Source: JBBQZO01 sp038207625 (GTDB taxonomy: Bacteria; Pseudomonadota; Gammaproteobacteria; Burkholderiales; Burkholderiaceae_D). From it: 64,000 nt of DNA. Under the pieces are notes generated by a model. That model saw only the letters and a list, made by a program, of their open reading frames with translations, was not told where the DNA came from and ran no database searches. The position numbers and the translations under genes are program-made. The stretch lies in the NCBI GenBank assembly GCA_038207625.1, contig JBBQZO010000025.1, forward strand, positions 31,642-95,641, given 5' to 3'. This document shows positions 1 through 9,391 of this stretch, in pieces; position 1 is the stretch's first letter; each line of letters opens with the position of its first letter.

Positions 1-29
1 GCGGCCTAGCCACCGAGACGGGAGCGCCC

Positions 30-1331
30 ATGCAGACTGTACACAGCGAACGCGCCGGCGACCAAGCCGGCCAGCCAGACGAGCAAACGTGGCTGCAAAA
101 ACTGGGCCCCGGCTTGATCACCGGCGCCGCCGATGACGACCCGAGCGGTATCGCCACCTATTCGCAAGCGGGCGCGCAATTTGGCTTTGGCATGTTGTGG
201 ACCATCCTGTTCACGTATCCGCTGATGGTCGGCATCCAGATGATCAGCGCCAAGATCGGCCGCGTCAGCGGGCACGGGCTGGCGAGCAATATCCGCAAGT
301 ATTACCCCCGCTGGCTGCTGTACGCGATCATCAGCCTGCTGCTGGTGGCCAACACCATCAATATCGCCGCCGACATCGCCGCCATGGGCTCGGCGCTCAA
401 GCTGCTCGTCAACGGTCCGGCGCACCTGTTCGCGCTCGCTTTTGGCGTGCTCTCTCTGATACTGCAGGTGTTCGTCCCTTACCGCCGCTATGTGCGCATT
501 CTGAAGTGGTTGACGCTGGCCTTGCTGGCCTATTTCGCCACGGCGCTGGTGGTGCACATTCCCTGGGGCAGCGTGCTGGCCAACACCGTGCACCCCCAGA
601 TACGCTGGAATGGCGCCTACGTCACCACCGTCGTGGCCGTGTTCGGCACCACCATCAGTCCCTACCTGTTCTTTTGGCAAGCCTCGCAAGAGGTCGAAGA
701 CCTGCGTGCCGATCCGCATGCGCAGGCCCTGACGCAGTCACCCGAGCAGGCGCCCGCCAGCTTTCGCCGGATCAGGCTCGATACGGTGATCGGCATGGCG
801 TTTTCAAACCTGGTCGCGTTCTTCATCATCTTGACGACGGCGGTCACCCTGAACGCGCACGGCATCACGCAAATCGACACGGCGGCCCAGGCGGCCAGCG
901 CGCTGCGCCCCATCGCCGGCGACTTCGCGTTCGTGCTGTTTGCCGTCGGCATCATCGGCACCGGCCTGCTGGCCGTTCCCGTGCTGGCCGGCTCGGCGGC
1001 CTACGCGATCGCCGGCGCATTTCAATGGAAAAACAGCCTGGAAGCACAACCGGTGACGGCAAAGAAGTTTTACGCCATCATCGCGCTGTCGACCTTGATC
1101 GGCGTGGCGCTGTGTTTCACCAGACTCGATCCGATCAAGGCCCTGTACTGGAGCGCCGTGATCAATGGCGTCATTTCGGTGCCCATCATGATCGTCATGA
1201 TGTTGATGGCCGCGCGCGCGGAAATCATGGGCAAGCTGGTCATCTCGCGCCGCCTGAGCGTGCTGGGATGGGCTTGCACGGTGGCGATGGGCGGCGCGGT
1301 GCTGGCGATGGCCGTCACGATGCTGCGCTGA
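30..1331 (+). CDS. NRAMP-family divalent metal transporter, variant motifs
   Basis: Encodes a 433-aa polytopic inner-membrane protein with about eleven hydrophobic segments, recognisable as an NRAMP relative. The first helix carries DDDPSG (residues 35-40) where classical MntH proteins have DPGN. The sixth-helix motif is ISPY (about 209-212) where MntH has a metal-binding Met-Pro-His. Loss of the methionine is known from NRAMP branches that do not select Mn/Fe, so the substrate cannot be called manganese. The start is an ATG behind a GGGAGC ribosome site a few bases from the window edge. It appears to be transcribed alone. The family call is firm; the substrate is not known. Confidence 0.85.
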   Translation: MQTVHSERAGDQAGQPDEQTWLQKLGPGLITGAADDDPSGIATYSQAGAQFGFGMLWTILFTYPLMVGIQMISAKIGRVSGHGLASNIRKYYPRWLLYAIISLLLVANTINIAADIAAMGSALKLLVNGPAHLFALAFGVLSLILQVFVPYRRYVRILKWLTLALLAYFATALVVHIPWGSVLANTVHPQIRWNGAYVTTVVAVFGTTISPYLFFWQASQEVEDLRADPHAQALTQSPEQAPASFRRIRLDTVIGMAFSNLVAFFIILTTAVTLNAHGITQIDTAAQAASALRPIAGDFAFVLFAVGIIGTGLLAVPVLAGSAAYAIAGAFQWKNSLEAQPVTAKKFYAIIALSTLIGVALCFTRLDPIKALYWSAVINGVISVPIMIVMMLMAARAEIMGKLVISRRLSVLGWACTVAMGGAVLAMAVTMLR

Positions 1332-1478
1332 TGCGGGCGCGCACATACCGGACCAGCCTCGGTGTGTTTGGCGCGCCAGCGCGAACTCCTTTTCACGGCC
1401 CAAGTCCAATCAAGATCGGGTCCACCAGTCGCTGGTGGTCGCATCTTGTGCCTTGCCAACCGAGTGATTCCGACGCTG

Positions 1479-1649
1479 ATGATGGCCTTGCTTCGAAAAT
1501 GGTGGGTATGCACGCTGATCGGCGCTTTCGCGAGCGCGGCCGGCCTTGCGTATTTACTGGCCGAGGACGATCTGGCCGACCCGGTTGCGCCAAGCGCTCG
1601 GGCTGCCACGGGCGCACCGAATAGCGACCATCATGTACACCAAAGATAA
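1479..1649 (+). CDS. Possible small membrane-anchored protein
   Basis: A 56-aa reading frame starts with MMALLRKWW, followed by one hydrophobic helix and a short acidic, alanine-rich tail ending HHVHQR. It could be a single-pass membrane peptide. No clear ribosome site precedes it, and a longer in-frame start at 1362 is possible. It has no family I recognise and may be a chance ORF in the gap after the transporter. Confidence 0.25.
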   Translation: MMALLRKWWVCTLIGAFASAAGLAYLLAEDDLADPVAPSARAATGAPNSDHHVHQR

Positions 1650-2055
1650 CTGGTTGTCACCATACAACATGGTTTCGTCAATATTTTCGCCCGGAATAGC
1701 CACCAACTCTCATCACTGTGCCGCGCACAATCCGAGCGACAGCGCCGTTTGCGGTTTTGCCGGCGAATGGATCCGGATTCCGAATACGGGAAAAATGTAA
1801 CCAAGGTTCGTAGCCGGCGGCGCGTGCCGCCAAACTGCCACGGCGGGCCGCGACAGGATAGTTACCCAACTTTAGCTACAAAGTGTTAGTATTTAACCGA
1901 ATCTTTCACCTCTTCGAGCCAGCCATGTCTTTCACCGCGCGCGCGCAAAATCGTCGACTTCGCCTGCTGCGCGGCGAACCGGCGACCAAGCAAACCGGAC
2001 GGTGTGGAGCTGCGAGAGCGGCCTTGCGCGCACCACCTTGCGTCGAAAGCGCGGC
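1650..2055. other. Intergenic region before the GGDEF gene
   Basis: About 400 bases without a convincing gene. It is relatively AT-rich at 1861-1905, which is a plausible promoter area for the diguanylate cyclase gene. Short reading frames on both strands have neither ribosome sites nor recognisable content. Confidence 0.4.
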
Positions 2056-3444
2056 ATGATCAACCGAGTGAGCAGCAGTGCCGGGCGCAGCGCGGTTATT
2101 CTGATCGTCGACGACGCGCCCGACGCGCTGCATGTGCTGCGCACCAGCCTGCTCCAACAAGGCTATCAGACCCACATCGCCAACAGCGGCGAGCAGGCGC
2201 TCGCGTTGGCGCGCAGCGTGCATCCCGACCTGATCTTGCTCGACGTCGTCATGCCCGGCATCGACGGCTTCGAAACGTGCCGGCGCCTGAAGGCCGATGC
2301 CGCAACCAGCGCCATTCCGGTGATCTTCATGAGCGCCTGCAACGACACCGATGCGGTGGTGTCAGGCTTCGAGCACGGCGCGATCGACTACCTGAGCAAA
2401 CCTTTGCACATGGCCGAGGTGTGCGCCCGAGTGCGCGCCCAGTTGTACCAGCGCACCCACAGCGACAATCACCAGCAACAGGCCGAGCGGCTGCGCACCA
2501 TCGTCAACAGCATGGCCGAAGGCTTGATGATGATCGACGCCGACGGCGTCATCCAGTCGACCAATCCGGCCTGCGACCGCTACCTCGGCTACAGCGCCAA
2601 CGAACTGGCCGGGCGCTCGATCAGCACCTTACTGAGCGCCGCGGTGGCGGCCGAATACCTCGACGACTTCGCGCGCTACGTCGCGCATCCCGACGGTGCC
2701 CACCTGCTTGGCGCGCGCGAAGTGACACTGGCCCATCGCGACGGTGGCAGCGTGTGCATGGACCTGACACTGACACCGATGAGCGGACGCGCGCCGCTGT
2801 TCATCGGCCTGCTGCACGACATCACGCGCCACAAGCAGCACGAAGACGCACTGCAACGCGCCGCCCAGGTCGACCCGCTCACGCACATCGCCAACCGGCG
2901 CCACTTCGACAGTTTCCTCGACCATGAATGGCAGCGCGCGCTGCGCACCGGCACGCCGATGTCGCTGGTGGTGCTGGACGTGGACCACTTCAAGCTATAC
3001 AACGACGCGCTGGGCCACCAGGCCGGCGACCATTGCCTGCAGCAGGTGGCCGAGGCAACGCAGGCGCACGCGATGCGCCCGACCGATCTGGCGGCGCGCT
3101 ACGGCGGCGAAGAATTCGCGCTGCTGTTCGCCGAGACCAGCGGCGAGACGGCACTGGCGCTGGCCGAAGCGATCCGGCGCCACGTCGAGCACCTGCACCT
3201 GCCCCATCCGCGCTCGCCGAGCTCGCCGTGGCTGACCGTCAGCGTGGGCGTGGCGAGCATGGTCCCCACCCCGCAGGACGCGGTCCAGACGCTGTTCGCG
3301 GCGGCCGACCGGGCCATGTACGCGAGTAAGGATGGCGGACGCAACCGGGTCACCGCAGTCGCCCCTGGCAACGCCGAGTGCGAGGCGCTGCTGGCCCTGA
3401 TGCTGCGCGCGCAGCCAGTCACACCTGTTTCGGATAACCGGTAA
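2056..3444 (+). CDS. Response regulator diguanylate cyclase (REC-PAS-GGDEF)
   Basis: A cytoplasmic signalling protein predicted to make cyclic di-GMP from two GTP. The receiver domain is N-terminal, with VILIVDDAPD and the phosphoacceptor Asp in LILLDVVMPG. A PAS domain begins near IVNSMAEGLMMIDADG, and a C-terminal GGDEF domain has the intact active-site signature GGEEF. An inhibitory-site RxxD (RPTD) lies exactly five residues before GGEEF, so product feedback is likely. I chose the ATG at 2056 because the receiver starts soon after it; an upstream GTG at 2002 is in frame. No cognate kinase is adjacent. The 3' end overlaps the convergent FGGY kinase gene by 26 bases. Confidence 0.9.
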   Translation: MINRVSSSAGRSAVILIVDDAPDALHVLRTSLLQQGYQTHIANSGEQALALARSVHPDLILLDVVMPGIDGFETCRRLKADAATSAIPVIFMSACNDTDAVVSGFEHGAIDYLSKPLHMAEVCARVRAQLYQRTHSDNHQQQAERLRTIVNSMAEGLMMIDADGVIQSTNPACDRYLGYSANELAGRSISTLLSAAVAAEYLDDFARYVAHPDGAHLLGAREVTLAHRDGGSVCMDLTLTPMSGRAPLFIGLLHDITRHKQHEDALQRAAQVDPLTHIANRRHFDSFLDHEWQRALRTGTPMSLVVLDVDHFKLYNDALGHQAGDHCLQQVAEATQAHAMRPTDLAARYGGEEFALLFAETSGETALALAEAIRRHVEHLHLPHPRSPSSPWLTVSVGVASMVPTPQDAVQTLFAAADRAMYASKDGGRNRVTAVAPGNAECEALLALMLRAQPVTPVSDNR

Positions 3445-4981
3445 TGTCGGCGATCTCGGCGTACATCGGCTGCAGACGCGCATACATCTTCTGATACACG
3501 CGCCGGTACAGCCGGTCGTACACCTGGTGGTTGGCCGCGATCGGTTCGAACACCCGGCCGATGCGGGTCATCGCCTTGATCGCGCTGGCGAAATCGGGAT
3601 ACAAGCCCAGTCCGACGGCCGCGTCGATGGCCGCGCCCAGACCGGACGTTTCGTAGATGTGCGGGCGCGCCGTGGGCAGACCGAAAATGTCGGCCGTGAG
3701 CTGCATGGCCGCGTCGCTTTGCGAGCCGCCGCCGGAAATACGCAACTGCGTGATCGGCACGCCGCTGCGTTTTTCGATGCGCTCCTTGCCCTCGCGCAGC
3801 GCGTAGGCCAGCCCTTCGAGGATCGCGCGGTACATGTGCGCGCGCGTGTGCACGTCGCCGAAACCGATGATCGCCCCCTTCGCCTCCGGCCCCGGCACGC
3901 GGATGCCCGGGCTCCAGTACGGTTGCAGCATCAGCCCCATCGAGCCGGGCGGCACCGAGTTGACCAGTTCGTCGAACAGGTGCTCGGGCGGCACGCCCTG
4001 GGCCTTCGCCTGCACCTGCTCATGGTGGCCGAACTGCTCCTTGAACCAGTTGACCATCCAGTAGCCGCGAAAAATCTGCACCTCGGTGCTGTACGCGTGC
4101 GGAATGGCGGCCGGGTACGGCGGAATGAACGGCGTCACTTCGACATATTTGGCGCTGGTGGTGTTGATGGTGGCGGTGGTGCCGTAGCTCAGGCAGCCGA
4201 TGTGCGGCTGCTCGCAACCGGCCCCGATCACCTCGCAGGCCTTGTCGGCGGCGGCTGCCACCAGCGGCGTGCCCAGCGGGATGCCGGTGGCCACGGCCGC
4301 CTGCGCGTCGATGGTGCCGATGATGGTGCCCGGCGCCACCAGCTCGGGCAGCATCGACGGCTTGATCGCCAGCGCCTGCCACTTCCAGTCGCGCGCGCCG
4401 GCCCAGGCCTGGCCCTTGTAGTCGAACGGCACATAGCCAACTTGCGATCCGGTCGAGTCGACGAAGCGATTGCACAGGCGGTAGTTCAGGTAACCGGACA
4501 ACAGCAGGAATTTGTCGGTCTTGGCCCACACCTCGGGCTGATTGGCCTTGATCCAGTTGATCTCCGCTTCGCCGCGAAAAAAATTGATGGTCGAGTCGAC
4601 CCGCGCCAGCTTGAACGCGGTGCGCCACAACAGCCCCAGCGGCGGCACCTCGTCGGTGCGGCGCTGGTCCAGCCAGGTGATGGCCGGGCGCAGCGGACGG
4701 CCGTCCTTGTCCAGATTGACGACGGTGCCGCGCTGGGTCGTCACCGCCACACCACGGATGCTGGACTTGTCCACCCCCGGCTGGGTCCACAGACCCTGGC
4801 AGGCGGCGCACACCGCCAGCCAGTAATCGTCCGCCTCGTGCTCGGCCCAGCCCGGGTGGGTGGAAAAATACGCTTCCAGGTGCACCTGCGACTTGGCGAC
4901 GATATTGCCGGCCAGGTCGAACAGAATTGCGCGCACGCTCTGGGTGCCGTTGTCGATGGCGAGGATGGTGGAGTCGGACAT
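3419..4981 (-). CDS. FGGY-family carbohydrate kinase
   Basis: A 520-aa sugar or polyol kinase with the two-domain FGGY fold: an N-terminal phosphate loop AIDNGTQSVRAILFD and a C-terminal ATP-site segment ISGGGSQSDAAMQL. It is the last gene of a minus-strand operon, 16 bases after the GlpD-like gene. Co-location with a glycerol-3-phosphate dehydrogenase suggests a glycerol-like or glycerol-ether substrate, but the protein is not a standard GlpK by sequence. Substrate is inferred from context only. Confidence 0.85.
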   Translation of the reverse strand: MSDSTILAIDNGTQSVRAILFDLAGNIVAKSQVHLEAYFSTHPGWAEHEADDYWLAVCAACQGLWTQPGVDKSSIRGVAVTTQRGTVVNLDKDGRPLRPAITWLDQRRTDEVPPLGLLWRTAFKLARVDSTINFFRGEAEINWIKANQPEVWAKTDKFLLLSGYLNYRLCNRFVDSTGSQVGYVPFDYKGQAWAGARDWKWQALAIKPSMLPELVAPGTIIGTIDAQAAVATGIPLGTPLVAAAADKACEVIGAGCEQPHIGCLSYGTTATINTTSAKYVEVTPFIPPYPAAIPHAYSTEVQIFRGYWMVNWFKEQFGHHEQVQAKAQGVPPEHLFDELVNSVPPGSMGLMLQPYWSPGIRVPGPEAKGAIIGFGDVHTRAHMYRAILEGLAYALREGKERIEKRSGVPITQLRISGGGSQSDAAMQLTADIFGLPTARPHIYETSGLGAAIDAAVGLGLYPDFASAIKAMTRIGRVFEPIAANHQVYDRLYRRVYQKMYARLQPMYAEIADITGYPKQV

Positions 4982-4997
4982 GGCTTCCTGATGTGCT

Positions 4998-6581
4998 TTA
5001 AAGTGGTGGCAGGCTATAGCTGGCCTGCCATAGTGCCAGATAGGCAGCTTGTTCGGTGTCCCAGCGCGCGTCGTCCCAGCCCAGCTCGAACTGGCAGATC
5101 ACGCGAATGCGCGTGAGCAGCGCGGCTCCGCCATGCGCCAGTTGCAGGCCGAGCCGGGTGCGCCGCAGCAGCAGGTCTTCCAGGTGCAGTACCGCTTCGG
5201 CGCGCGCGGCCCAGCGCAGTTCGGCCCACAGGGTGTCGGTGCCGGGGATGGTTTCCAGCTCGCCCGGCTGGGCGCAATCGATCAGCGCCTGCGCCTGTGC
5301 GCCGTGACGGCCCAACAGGCGTTCCAGTTGCTGGGCGGTCAGGCGTCGGCCGGCATCGGCGCGTGCCACGCGCGCGAAAATGGGCGCCGGCTTGAGCGCG
5401 TCGTGCCAGCCGGGCAGCAAGGGCATCGCATGCTTGAGCGCGTCCAGCGCAATGACGCGAAAGGTCGTCATCTTGCCGCCGGTGACCGTCAGCAGGCCGG
5501 CATCCAACCATACCGCATGGTCGCGCGCTTCCTTGGACGGGTCGCTCTGGCCGCTGTCGATCACCGGACGCACGCCGGCGTAGGTGGCCAGCACGTCGCC
5601 CTCGCACAGGTCGATGGCGGGAAACTGGACGCGCAAGGCTTGCATCAGATAATCGACTTCGGCGCGCGTGATGCGCGCTTCCACGTTCAGGTCGGCGCCG
5701 TGGTCCACGTCGGTGGTGCCCACCAGCGTCACGCCCTCCCACGGGAAAGCAAACACCGGGCGCCCGTCGCGCGGATGCATCAGGCTGATCGCCTGCGCCA
5801 GCGGCAAACGCCAGGCCGGCAGCACCAGATGACTGCCGCGCAGCGGGCGCAGGCGCGCCTTGGCGCCCGTCTGACCGCGCAGCCCGTCGGCCCAGGCGCC
5901 GGTGGCACTGATCACCAGGCGCGCGCGCACAGCGTGACTGGCGCCGGACAGGCCATCGACCAATTGCGCGCCGCACACCTTGCCGTCGTGCCGCAGCAGC
6001 GACTGCGCCGCCATGTAGTTCAGCGCCACGCCGCCGTGTTGCTGCGCCTCTTGCAGCACGCGCAGCACCAGGCGCGCGTCGTCGGTCTTGGCGTCGGTGT
6101 AGCGCATGCCGCCGTTCAGATTGGCGCGTCCGATATTGGGCGCCATCATCAAAAATTCGTCGGTCTTGTAATAGTGGCGTTCGCGCTGTCCGGCCAGAAA
6201 ATCGTAGATCGCCAGGCCAAGCAGGAACAGCTTGCGTCCAGGTTTGCCGCCGGTGTAATCGGCGAACGCGAAGCTTTGGCGCTCGACCAGGCCGGGCGCC
6301 TCGTGCAACAGGTTCTGGCGTTCCTGCACCGATTCGCGCGTCAGTGCCAGCTTGCCCTCTTTCAGATAGCGCAAGCCGCCATGCACCAGCTTGGACGAGC
6401 GGCTCGACGTGCCCCAGGCGAAATCGCGCTGCTCGACCAGCAGCGCCTTCAAGCCGCGGCGCGACGCTTCGAGCAGGATGCCGGCGCCGGTGATGCCTCC
6501 GCCGATGATGACGACATCCCATTCGCGCGCCAGCACCTCGGGCAACGCGTCGCGCCAGCCGCTGGCCCAGGCGCGCGTCAA
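4998..6581 (-). CDS. FAD-dependent glycerol-3-phosphate dehydrogenase (GlpD-like)
   Basis: A 527-aa flavoprotein of the aerobic GlpD family, predicted to oxidise glycerol-3-phosphate to dihydroxyacetone phosphate at the membrane and pass electrons to quinone. The N-terminal FAD-binding motif reads VVIIGGGITGAGI; the family segment TSSRSSKLVHGGLRYL follows, and VTGGKMTTFR lies in the C-terminal half. The start overlaps the stop of the upstream AGPS-like gene by four bases, so the two are translationally coupled. Together with the FGGY kinase this makes a dedicated route rather than the usual glpFKD set. Confidence 0.88.
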   Translation of the reverse strand: MTRAWASGWRDALPEVLAREWDVVIIGGGITGAGILLEASRRGLKALLVEQRDFAWGTSSRSSKLVHGGLRYLKEGKLALTRESVQERQNLLHEAPGLVERQSFAFADYTGGKPGRKLFLLGLAIYDFLAGQRERHYYKTDEFLMMAPNIGRANLNGGMRYTDAKTDDARLVLRVLQEAQQHGGVALNYMAAQSLLRHDGKVCGAQLVDGLSGASHAVRARLVISATGAWADGLRGQTGAKARLRPLRGSHLVLPAWRLPLAQAISLMHPRDGRPVFAFPWEGVTLVGTTDVDHGADLNVEARITRAEVDYLMQALRVQFPAIDLCEGDVLATYAGVRPVIDSGQSDPSKEARDHAVWLDAGLLTVTGGKMTTFRVIALDALKHAMPLLPGWHDALKPAPIFARVARADAGRRLTAQQLERLLGRHGAQAQALIDCAQPGELETIPGTDTLWAELRWAARAEAVLHLEDLLLRRTRLGLQLAHGGAALLTRIRVICQFELGWDDARWDTEQAAYLALWQASYSLPPL

Positions 6582-8173
6582 GGCGTCACCAGCTTGCCGG
6601 GATTCATCCGGCCGTCCGGATCGAAATGACGGAACATCGCGCGCATCGCGCTGATGCCCAGCGGGCCTTTTTCCGCTTCCAGATAGGGCGCATGGTCAAC
6701 GCCCACACCATGCTGGTGGCTGATGGTGCCGCCATTGGCCACGATGGCCTGGCACACGGCCGCCTTGAGCGCCTGCCAGCGCGCCAGATCTTCCTCGTAA
6801 TTGCCGGTCAGCCGATACACGAACGTGGTGTAGACGCTGGCCCCTTGCGCATACAGGTGCGACAGATGGGTGTAGGCATGCACCTTTTCGCCGGACGCGC
6901 CAAACGCGATTACGGCGGCCCGCTCGACCGCTTCCATCATCGGCGTCACGCGGCTCCAGTCGACGGCAGTCTCGCAGGTGTCGATCGCGTAGCCATGCTG
7001 CCAGGCGGCGTTGCGCAGGTAGACGTTGCGGAAACGGTTCTGCTTCCACTTGTCGCCCATGCTGCGCCCGATGTGCACGCCGTGAAATTGGCGCGTGATC
7101 GCCAGCGCCGACTTCAGGGCCGCGCCGGTGGTGCGCTTCTGCCCGCTCACGCCGATCATCAGCATGCACTTGCCTTCCTTGCAGCCGCGCCAGCCCAGAT
7201 AGGTTTCCAGCGCGCCGATCAGCTTTTTATGGCCGGCCAGCGTCAGCATCGTCATCGTCTCGAGCCCGTTGGACAGGCGCAGCATCGACAAGGGCAGCTT
7301 GGCCTGGACCACCGCGCGCACCGCGTTGCGCGCCGTTTCCCAGTCCGGGAAGAACACCGCGTGAAACGCTTCATGCTCGGGCAACGGCGTCACGCGCACG
7401 GTCGCTTCGGTCAGCACGCCCAGCCGTCCTTCCGAACCGAGCACCATTTCGCGCAGGTCGGTGCCGGCCGCCGAGGCGGGAAAGGTGGGGATCGACAGCG
7501 TACCGGCCGGGGTTTCCACCTGGCCGCCGGCGAACATCTGTTCGATGCGTCCGTAGCGCAGCGACTGCTGGCCCGACGAGCGCGTGACGACCCAGCCGCC
7601 CAGCGTCGAATATTCGAACGATTGCGGGAAGTGGCCCAGCGTGTAGCCGTGCGCGCGCAACTGCGCTTCCATGTCGGGACCGAACACGCCGGCGCCGAAG
7701 GTGGCCAGTTGGGCGTCTTTGTCCAGATTTTTCAAATTGCACAGGCGCGTCAGGTTCAGCGTCAGCACCGGTTTGGCGCCTTCAGGTGCGCTCAGGTGGC
7801 CGGCCACGCTGGTGCCGCCACCGTAAGGGATCAGCAGCACGTCGTTGGCCTTGGCAAATGCCAGCAGTTCGCGCACCTGCTCTGCGCTGTCGGGAAACGC
7901 GACCCCATCGGGCACCGTGCCGACCCGGCCATAGCGCAATTTGAGCCAGTCCGGCAGGCTTTGGCCCAGCGCATTGGCCAGCCGGGTCGACGCCGTGACG
8001 TCGATCAGCGGATGGGGCGGCAGGCGCCCAGGCGCGATCTGCGCGCACACATCGGCACGCAGCGCGTCGCCGCCCGGACGCCCCGGCCCCACCAGCGTGG
8101 CCAAAAATGCCAACGCATCAGCGTTCAATGCAAATTCAATCGCGTCGTCGCCCCAACCATTCCATCGTCTCAT
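6578..8173 (-). CDS. FAD-binding oxidase, alkylglycerone-phosphate synthase-like
   Basis: A VAO/PCMH-type flavoprotein whose closest family pattern is alkyldihydroxyacetonephosphate synthase. The protein begins with RRWNGWGDD, has the FAD-binding stretch PYGGGTSVAGHL and ends with the HQHGVG motif typical of that family. In eukaryotes the enzyme swaps an acyl for an alkyl chain to make ether lipids; bacterial relatives may work in either direction or on other glycerol derivatives. The ATG at 8173 follows GGGA at suitable spacing; an in-frame ATG at 8227 is an alternative. First gene of the operon, divergent from an AraC regulator. Confidence 0.82.
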   Translation of the reverse strand: MRRWNGWGDDAIEFALNADALAFLATLVGPGRPGGDALRADVCAQIAPGRLPPHPLIDVTASTRLANALGQSLPDWLKLRYGRVGTVPDGVAFPDSAEQVRELLAFAKANDVLLIPYGGGTSVAGHLSAPEGAKPVLTLNLTRLCNLKNLDKDAQLATFGAGVFGPDMEAQLRAHGYTLGHFPQSFEYSTLGGWVVTRSSGQQSLRYGRIEQMFAGGQVETPAGTLSIPTFPASAAGTDLREMVLGSEGRLGVLTEATVRVTPLPEHEAFHAVFFPDWETARNAVRAVVQAKLPLSMLRLSNGLETMTMLTLAGHKKLIGALETYLGWRGCKEGKCMLMIGVSGQKRTTGAALKSALAITRQFHGVHIGRSMGDKWKQNRFRNVYLRNAAWQHGYAIDTCETAVDWSRVTPMMEAVERAAVIAFGASGEKVHAYTHLSHLYAQGASVYTTFVYRLTGNYEEDLARWQALKAAVCQAIVANGGTISHQHGVGVDHAPYLEAEKGPLGISAMRAMFRHFDPDGRMNPGKLVTP

Positions 8174-8287
8174 CAGTTTTTTCCCGTTATACTTAGGCGC
8201 ATTTCGTAGCCGCACTGTCGATTCCACCAGAGTAAGCGAGCAGCTTGCGCCGGTATTGCGCTTTTATGACATTCGCCTTGTTCGATC

Positions 8288-9307
8288 ATGCCACCATCCC
8301 CGACTGACACACGCCGCGTAACCGGCTCCTATTTGCAGCCCTTGCTGGAGGCGGCCGCTGCGCGCGGTGTCGATGCGCTGGCACTGGCGCGCGGCGCCGG
8401 TCTGGCCGACGACGCGCTGTGCCCGCTGCCCGAGTCGCTGGGCGCCGATGACTATGTGCGCCTGCTGGAAACGGGCGCGGCGCTGGCCGACGATGCGCAC
8501 TTCGGCCTGCACGTGGGCGAGCGCGTCAAGCTGGGCACCTACAGCGTGTACGGCCTGATACTGCTCAGTTGCGGCGACTTCGGCCAGGCCTTGCAGCAAA
8601 CCGTGCGCTACGAGCAGCTGGCGCACGACCTGGGCCGCTCGGCGCTGCATCTGGACGGCGCCACCGCCCACTACGAATGGCTGAGCAACTACGCGGACGG
8701 TCAGCGCCACCTGGTCGAGAGCGTGTTCGCCGGCATCCGGGTGTTCGGCAACTGGCTGGCCGGCACGGCGCTGCCGGCCAGCGAGCTGGCGTTTCGCCAC
8801 CACAGCGGCGCCGATGCAGGCGAATACCTGCGCGTCTTTGGCCTGCTGCCCAGCTTTGGCGCGCCCACCAACGTGGCCAGCTTCGACGCGCGGATGCTGG
8901 CCTGGCCGGTGCCCAACGCCGACGTCGGCCTGTATCCGGTGCTGCAGCAACACGCCGAGCAGTTGCTCAAGCAGCGCGCGCCGCTCGACCAGGGCGTCGT
9001 CGCGCAAGTGCATGCGGCCATCATCCGCAACCTGGCGCACGACAAGGTGCGCCTGTCCTCGATCGCCGACGAACTGAAGATCGCGCCGCGCACGCTGCAG
9101 CGCAAGCTGGCCGAGGCTGGCGCCACCTTCGGCCAGGTGCTCGACCAGGCCCGTTACGCGCTGGCCAAGGACTATCTGCGCCAGCCAGGCCTGTCGCTGG
9201 TCGACATCGCCTTCTTGCTTGGCTACCAGGAACAAAGCGCGTTCAACCATGCATTCAAGGAATGGTCGGGCGTCAATCCCGGCTCCTTGCGCGAGCCGCG
9301 CCGCTAG
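8288..9307 (+). CDS. AraC-family transcriptional regulator
   Basis: A 339-aa regulator with an N-terminal arabinose-binding-type effector domain (DUF4156-like layout) and a C-terminal double helix-turn-helix: LSSIADELKIAPRTLQRKL, then LVDIAFLLGYQEQSAFNHAF. It is divergent from the AGPS-like/GlpD-like/FGGY operon with about 115 bases between starts, the usual arrangement for a local activator. It probably senses the operon's substrate. The reading frame ends in the conserved GVNPGSLR segment, so it is complete. Confidence 0.92.
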   Translation: MPPSPTDTRRVTGSYLQPLLEAAAARGVDALALARGAGLADDALCPLPESLGADDYVRLLETGAALADDAHFGLHVGERVKLGTYSVYGLILLSCGDFGQALQQTVRYEQLAHDLGRSALHLDGATAHYEWLSNYADGQRHLVESVFAGIRVFGNWLAGTALPASELAFRHHSGADAGEYLRVFGLLPSFGAPTNVASFDARMLAWPVPNADVGLYPVLQQHAEQLLKQRAPLDQGVVAQVHAAIIRNLAHDKVRLSSIADELKIAPRTLQRKLAEAGATFGQVLDQARYALAKDYLRQPGLSLVDIAFLLGYQEQSAFNHAFKEWSGVNPGSLREPRR

Positions 9308-9346
9308 ACTCCGGGCCGGCGGCGCACCGGTGATGCTTATCGGCGC

Positions 9347-9352
9347 TATAAT
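9347..9352 (+). promoter_or_regulatory. Candidate -10 box upstream of dapC
   Basis: A perfect TATAAT lies 40 bases before the dapC start. No good -35 is seen at the expected distance, so this is a plausible rather than proven sigma-70 promoter. Confidence 0.45.
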
Positions 9353-9391
9353 GCCCGGGCCATTTTCGCGTTTCTAACCATAGCCTGCGCC

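Noticed and set aside
1546..1869. Two overlapping short ORFs in the gap before the GGDEF gene
   Set aside because: Neither has a ribosome site or recognisable protein content.
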